From Isoptericola luteus (GTDB taxonomy: Bacteria; Actinomycetota; Actinomycetes; Actinomycetales; Cellulomonadaceae): 64,000 nucleotides of DNA. A program made the position numbers and the translations under genes. Positions 61,023 to 64,000 of this stretch are shown piece by piece. The DNA lies in NCBI RefSeq assembly GCF_020297055.1, contig NZ_JAIXCQ010000007.1:155785-219784 (forward strand), given 5' to 3'. The notes beneath the pieces are model-generated. The model was not told where the DNA came from and made no database searches. It saw only the letters and a program-made list of their open reading frames with translations. Each line of letters begins with the position of its first letter. Position 1 is the stretch's first letter.

Positions 61023-62186
61023 TCAGCGCGCGACGGGGACGGCGGCGCCGTCGGCCGCCCCGGGCTCGCTCATGAGCCACTCCGTGGCGAACAGGACGCG
61101 GTCGGTGAGGCCGAGCATCGCGTCGCGGGCCTCCACGTGCGGGGTCGAGAACGCGAGGCGCGCCACGGACTGCGCGCCGGGGGCCGGCGCCCAGTAGTCG
61201 ACGAGGAGCAGCGGCACGTCCTGCCCGCCGAGCTCGGGCGAGCCGTGCGCCGCGCGCACGTGCCGCAGGAACGGCCCCGACAGCGTCTCGGTGGTCGTGA
61301 GGGCGTCGTCGGGACCCAGGGTCGGCCGCAGCCGGTCGTCGATGCGCTGCAGGTGGCTGACGCCGCCGACCTCGGGGCCGAGGTCGTGCCAGTAGAGGGT
61401 GAGGTTCAGCGCGAGCGCCGCCTCCTTGCCGGGCAGCGTGAGGTAGGCCATGACACGACCTCCCGCGGTGGCCGCGCGCTCCGCGACCGCGGTCAGCTGC
61501 TCACGCAGGTCGCGGCGCAACGGGGCGCCGCGGTCGCCCAGCACGGCGGTCTGCTGCTTGACGATCGCGCGGATCTGCAGGCCCCGCTCGTGCGGGTCGT
61601 CGAGGTCGACCACGGCCCAGTGGTCGGGCAGGTTGAGCTCGATCCCGATGCCGCGGGAGCCGCCCGGCTCGTCGACCGTGGCCATCGCGTGCAGGCCGTC
61701 GATGCTGATGCCCGCGCCGGAGTCGTCCGCAAGCCCTGTCGGGTCGCCGTCGCCGGTGCCTCCTGCGTCGGCGTCGAGGTCCAGTGCGCCCAGCGCCTCG
61801 GCGACGGAGAGGACCATGGCGTGCCCGCCCGCCGGGTCGACGACCACCCGCTCGAGCACGGCGCCGTGCCGGCGCAGGAACGGCGCGAGCGAGTCACGTC
61901 CGCGCAGGCTGAACTCGCGCCCGGGGTCGTCCTGGAGAAAGGCCGACAGGGCGGCCGCGGACGAGAACAGGCACAGCTCGTATGGCCGTGCCGAGCCGTC
62001 CGGGGCGTCGAACACGCGCACCTGGGGCGTGCCGTCCTCGCGCTCCAGGTGCGGGACGACGACCGCCGCGCCGCGCAGCGTGCCGAGCACGGCGGCACGG
62101 TCGCCCGCCGCGAGCGCAGCCTGCAGGGCTGCCGCGCCGGGGCCGGGTCGCGACGAGGCAGGGATGTCGGGGAGAGCGTCCGTCAT
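61023..62186 (-). CDS. SseB-domain protein associated with the toxin locus
   Basis: A 387-residue cytoplasmic protein. Residues about 20-145 look like an SseB N-terminal domain (ALQAALAAGDRAAVLGTLRG, VVVPHLEREDGTPQVRVFDA, ELCLFSSAAALSAFLQDDPG, FLRRHGAVLERVVVDPAGG). The C-terminal 200 residues are a separate alpha/beta region (GIELNLPDHWAVVDLDDPHE, MAYLTLPGKEAALALNLTLY, VARLAFSTPHVEARDAMLGL) also found in actinobacterial proteins beside WXG/LXG-type secretion loci. It follows the immunity gene and may be a chaperone or second immunity factor; inference. Confidence 0.7.
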   Translation of the reverse strand: MTDALPDIPASSRPGPGAAALQAALAAGDRAAVLGTLRGAAVVVPHLEREDGTPQVRVFDAPDGSARPYELCLFSSAAALSAFLQDDPGREFSLRGRDSLAPFLRRHGAVLERVVVDPAGGHAMVLSVAEALGALDLDADAGGTGDGDPTGLADDSGAGISIDGLHAMATVDEPGGSRGIGIELNLPDHWAVVDLDDPHERGLQIRAIVKQQTAVLGDRGAPLRRDLREQLTAVAERAATAGGRVMAYLTLPGKEAALALNLTLYWHDLGPEVGGVSHLQRIDDRLRPTLGPDDALTTTETLSGPFLRHVRAAHGSPELGGQDVPLLLVDYWAPAPGAQSVARLAFSTPHVEARDAMLGLTDRVLFATEWLMSEPGAADGAAVPVAR

Positions 62187-62237
62187 GGGCGATCAGGTCT
62201 CCTGGGTCAGGACGGGGGATCGGGACGACGGGCCCGG

Positions 62238-62765
62238 TCAGGCGGGCGGGTACGGATCGAAGACGCGGTCGACCCGCAGAAACGTGTCCGAGAAGAGCTC
62301 GCACTCGACGGAGCCGTTCATGATTCCTTCGAGGAAGGCGGTCGCACCGAGGTCGAACCGTTCCCAGCGTTCGCCGTCCGCGTCCTCGACGTACACGGTG
62401 TGGTCCGCGGGGCTCGCGCCCGGGTCGACGCGCCAGAACACCGTCTCACCGTTCCCCGTGTTGGCCCAGGCGATGAGCCGGCTGTCCTCGGGCAGGTCGT
62501 CCGGCCGGAACTCCGGGTCGTCGTCCCACAGCACGAGGAGGTCGCGGAACACGCCGGGGGACTCCAGGAGGTCCTGGCTCGGCAGCGGGTGCCCGGGGGC
62601 GAAGAGCCGGATGTAGCCGAACCACTGTCCGGCTCCGCCCGCGTCGAGCAGCTGCCGGAAGTCCTCGGGGACGGCCATCTCCAGGCGCTGCTCCGTCCCG
62701 GCCCAGTCGTACGGTGCCGCCGGCGGGGTCAGGTTCCCTGCGTCGATGAGGTCTTGCGTGCTCAT
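62238..62765 (-). CDS. SMI1/KNR4 (SUKH) family immunity protein
   Basis: A 175-residue acidic protein with the SUKH pattern: AGTEQRLEMAVPEDFRQLLD, AGGAGQWFGYIRLFAPG, LVLWDDDPEFRPDDLPEDSR, LIAWANTGNGETVFWRVDPG and AFLEGIMNGSVECELFSDTF. SUKH proteins neutralise nuclease toxins of polymorphic toxin systems. It starts 9 bp after the stop of the HINT-nuclease toxin gene, the standard toxin-immunity order, so it should bind that nuclease domain. Confidence 0.88.
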   Translation of the reverse strand: MSTQDLIDAGNLTPPAAPYDWAGTEQRLEMAVPEDFRQLLDAGGAGQWFGYIRLFAPGHPLPSQDLLESPGVFRDLLVLWDDDPEFRPDDLPEDSRLIAWANTGNGETVFWRVDPGASPADHTVYVEDADGERWERFDLGATAFLEGIMNGSVECELFSDTFLRVDRVFDPYPPA

Positions 62766-62774
62766 GTGTTCCTC

Positions 62775-64000
62775 CTAGCCTCTCGTGCCGAACCGGAAGC
62801 CGTGCTCGTTCTTGGGGAGGTTGCCGGCGGCGACCTCCTCCGACAGGAGGGGCAGGTCCGCCCGGTTGTCCAGCGTGTAGTCCAGCTTGTAGCCGTTGTC
62901 GCCGGTGCCCTCGAAGTGGATCTGGGACGGCACCTCCGCACTGCCCTCGTACTTGGGGGTCACCCGGTAGTCGACGTTCTCCCCGCCGTTGACGACGCGC
63001 TTGACCTCCCGCTCGACGGCGCGCTGCCACGGGCTGTTCGAGCGGGGGTGCTGCGAGACGAAGTTGGCCGCGTGGTCGTTCGGTCCCCCGAGGTTGGCAC
63101 CGCGGAGGTGTCCGCGCTGGTGGACACCGTCGATGTATCCCAGGGGGTCGACCTTCGGGTCGGTCGCCCCGCCGATGTCGCTCTTCGTGAGCTTGACCCT
63201 GATGCCCGAGGGACGCCCCAGGCTGTCGACCTGGTACGTCGCCCCGTTGATCTTGTACGTCTTGCCCGGTGTGAGGGCCTTCGCGTGGACGGCGTTGTGG
63301 ACCAGGACGGCGGTGTCGCCGGCCAGGACGTAGTAGTCGTGGTGGGTGGCGACGTGGATGTTGTAGACCGTGACGGGGTCGTTCGGGTCGCGGTGCTCGA
63401 CCTCGATCCGGTCGAGGGACACGGCGCCCTCGGGCGTCACGAGGAGGTCGCCGGGCTGCAGGTCCTTCGCGAGGATCCAGCCCATGTTCGTGACCATGAA
63501 CGGGTGCTCGTCGGTGGTGGTCACGACCTGCCCGCCGATGCTCAGGTGCCACAGGGTGGTCGTGGTGCGCACGAACGTCTCGGTCACGACCTGCAGCACG
63601 TCGGCCCCGGCGGCCAGATCATGCGCCCAGACCTTGTCCCCGGCCCGCAGGTCCTCGATGGGTCGGTCACCCTCCGGGGTGCGGACCAGGGTCCCCGCGG
63701 TGAAGCAGGTACCGAACCCGACCTTGCACCAGGCTTTCTTCGCGCCGGTCTTGGCGCCTTGCTTGAGGGCGGCCTTCGACAGGCCCGTGGCGGCCTTGGC
63801 CGCACCACCCAACCCGATCACCGACAGGGCGGCCCCCGCGATCGCGATCCCCGCCTCGGCCCACGACCGCTCACCCGTGGCGGCCAACGTCAGGTTCGCC
63901 AGCGCGGACACGATCGCCGCGACCGCGGCGACCACGATCAACACCCCCGCCAACGCCGTGCCCACGATCGGGATGAACGCGACCACCACCGCCAGCAGGC
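62775..64000 (-). CDS. Polymorphic toxin C-terminal part: HINT plus endonuclease (partial)
   Basis: The frame runs off the right edge; 408 codons are visible. They contain a hydrophobic region (AFIPIVGTALAGVLIVVAAV, ANLTLAATGERSWAEAGIAI), a HINT autoprocessing domain, and a C-terminal toxin domain of about 170 residues. That domain has YIDGVHQRGHLRGANLGG, PNDHAANFVSQHPRSNSPWQ, RAVEREVKRVV and YRVTPKYEGSAEVPSQIHFE, a pattern of the DNA/RNA non-specific endonuclease family (Endonuclease_NS_2), with the His of RGH as probable catalytic residue. The missing N-terminal part should carry the secretion signal, perhaps WXG/LXG type. The SUKH immunity gene follows at once. Confidence 0.88.
   Translation of the reverse strand, partial: LLAVVVAFIPIVGTALAGVLIVVAAVAAIVSALANLTLAATGERSWAEAGIAIAGAALSVIGLGGAAKAATGLSKAALKQGAKTGAKKAWCKVGFGTCFTAGTLVRTPEGDRPIEDLRAGDKVWAHDLAAGADVLQVVTETFVRTTTTLWHLSIGGQVVTTTDEHPFMVTNMGWILAKDLQPGDLLVTPEGAVSLDRIEVEHRDPNDPVTVYNIHVATHHDYYVLAGDTAVLVHNAVHAKALTPGKTYKINGATYQVDSLGRPSGIRVKLTKSDIGGATDPKVDPLGYIDGVHQRGHLRGANLGGPNDHAANFVSQHPRSNSPWQRAVEREVKRVVNGGENVDYRVTPKYEGSAEVPSQIHFEGTGDNGYKLDYTLDNRADLPLLSEEVAAGNLPKNEHGFRFGTRG
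63294..63707 (-). other. HINT autocleavage domain of the toxin
   Basis: 138 residues from CFTAGTLVRTPEGDRPIEDL through TTTDEHPFMVTNMGWILAKD to YYVLAGDTAVLVHN. The initiating Cys, the block B TxxH and the terminal His-Asn are present, as in inteins, but the next residue is Ala rather than Cys, Ser or Thr. The expected outcome is cleavage that frees the C-terminal nuclease, not splicing. Confidence 0.9.

Noticed and set aside
63294..63707. Reading the HINT domain of the toxin as a second splicing intein
   Set aside because: The residue after the terminal His-Asn is Ala, not Cys, Ser or Thr, and the downstream part is a toxin domain with an adjacent immunity gene, so cleavage is expected.

Overview
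The window is 64 kb of very GC-rich, densely packed chromosome with many GTG and TTG starts and short 4-bp gene overlaps. Gene content (PimA/PatA/phosphatidylinositol synthase, F420-type flavin enzymes, an Rv2578c-type radical SAM protein, LigD polymerase, ANTAR regulators) points to an actinobacterium. Family composition and codon usage look like Micrococcales near Cellulomonadaceae/Promicromonosporaceae; that placement is inference. I see no rRNA, tRNA, CRISPR array, insertion sequence or prophage.

Layout. 1-2.1 kb: a GAF protein cut by the left edge, a GAF-ANTAR antiterminator, a small Rho-N-like protein and a DoxX protein, all on the minus strand. 2.4-6.3 kb: a lower homoprotocatechuate-type catabolic operon (FAH-RraA fusion, GntR/FCD regulator, HpaH, HpaI) behind a palindromic operator. 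6.4-9.9 kb: thioredoxin plus DUF4395, gamma-carbonic anhydrase, a small (p)ppGpp synthetase and ribokinase. 9.9-14.0 kb: a tryptophan-to-anthranilate operon, kynA - amidohydrolase - kynU - paaX-like. 14.2-20.7 kb: small stress-type proteins, a Kef-type antiporter and ClC pair, a P-loop kinase-DinB fusion, a family 5 uracil-DNA glycosylase, a membrane protein and an antitoxin-like peptide. 20.8-28.0 kb: thrS, HIT hydrolase, the phosphatidylinositol mannoside genes and pdxS. 28.1-33.8 kb: a secreted TAP-type hydrolase, HrpB helicase, NUDIX and pdxT. 33.8-44.2 kb: the conserved yebC-ruvCAB-yajC-secDF-apt-rel block. 44.2-48.2 kb: a DNA ligase/LigD polymerase group. 48.2-53.7 kb: DUF349, peptidyl-prolyl isomerase, MBL hydrolase, hisS and VOC. 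53.8-56.1 kb: a permuted papain-like protein and an intein-bearing radical SAM gene with a LexA box. 56.2-60.4 kb: a thiamine-type ECF transporter under a TPP riboswitch. 60.5-64 kb: an F420-type flavin protein, then an SseB protein, SUKH immunity protein and HINT-nuclease polymorphic toxin that runs off the right edge.

The most rewarding spots are these: the mini-intein that splits the [4Fe-4S] cysteine motif of an apparently SOS-controlled radical SAM protein; the amidohydrolase that fills the formamidase slot of the kynurenine operon; the toxin/immunity locus at the right end; a cohort of about a dozen genes whose start codon lies 6-8 nt after a -10 hexamer (leaderless transcripts), including an unrecognised 38-codon ORF; and several short tandem repeats with periods of 12, 13 or 15 bp at gene ends.
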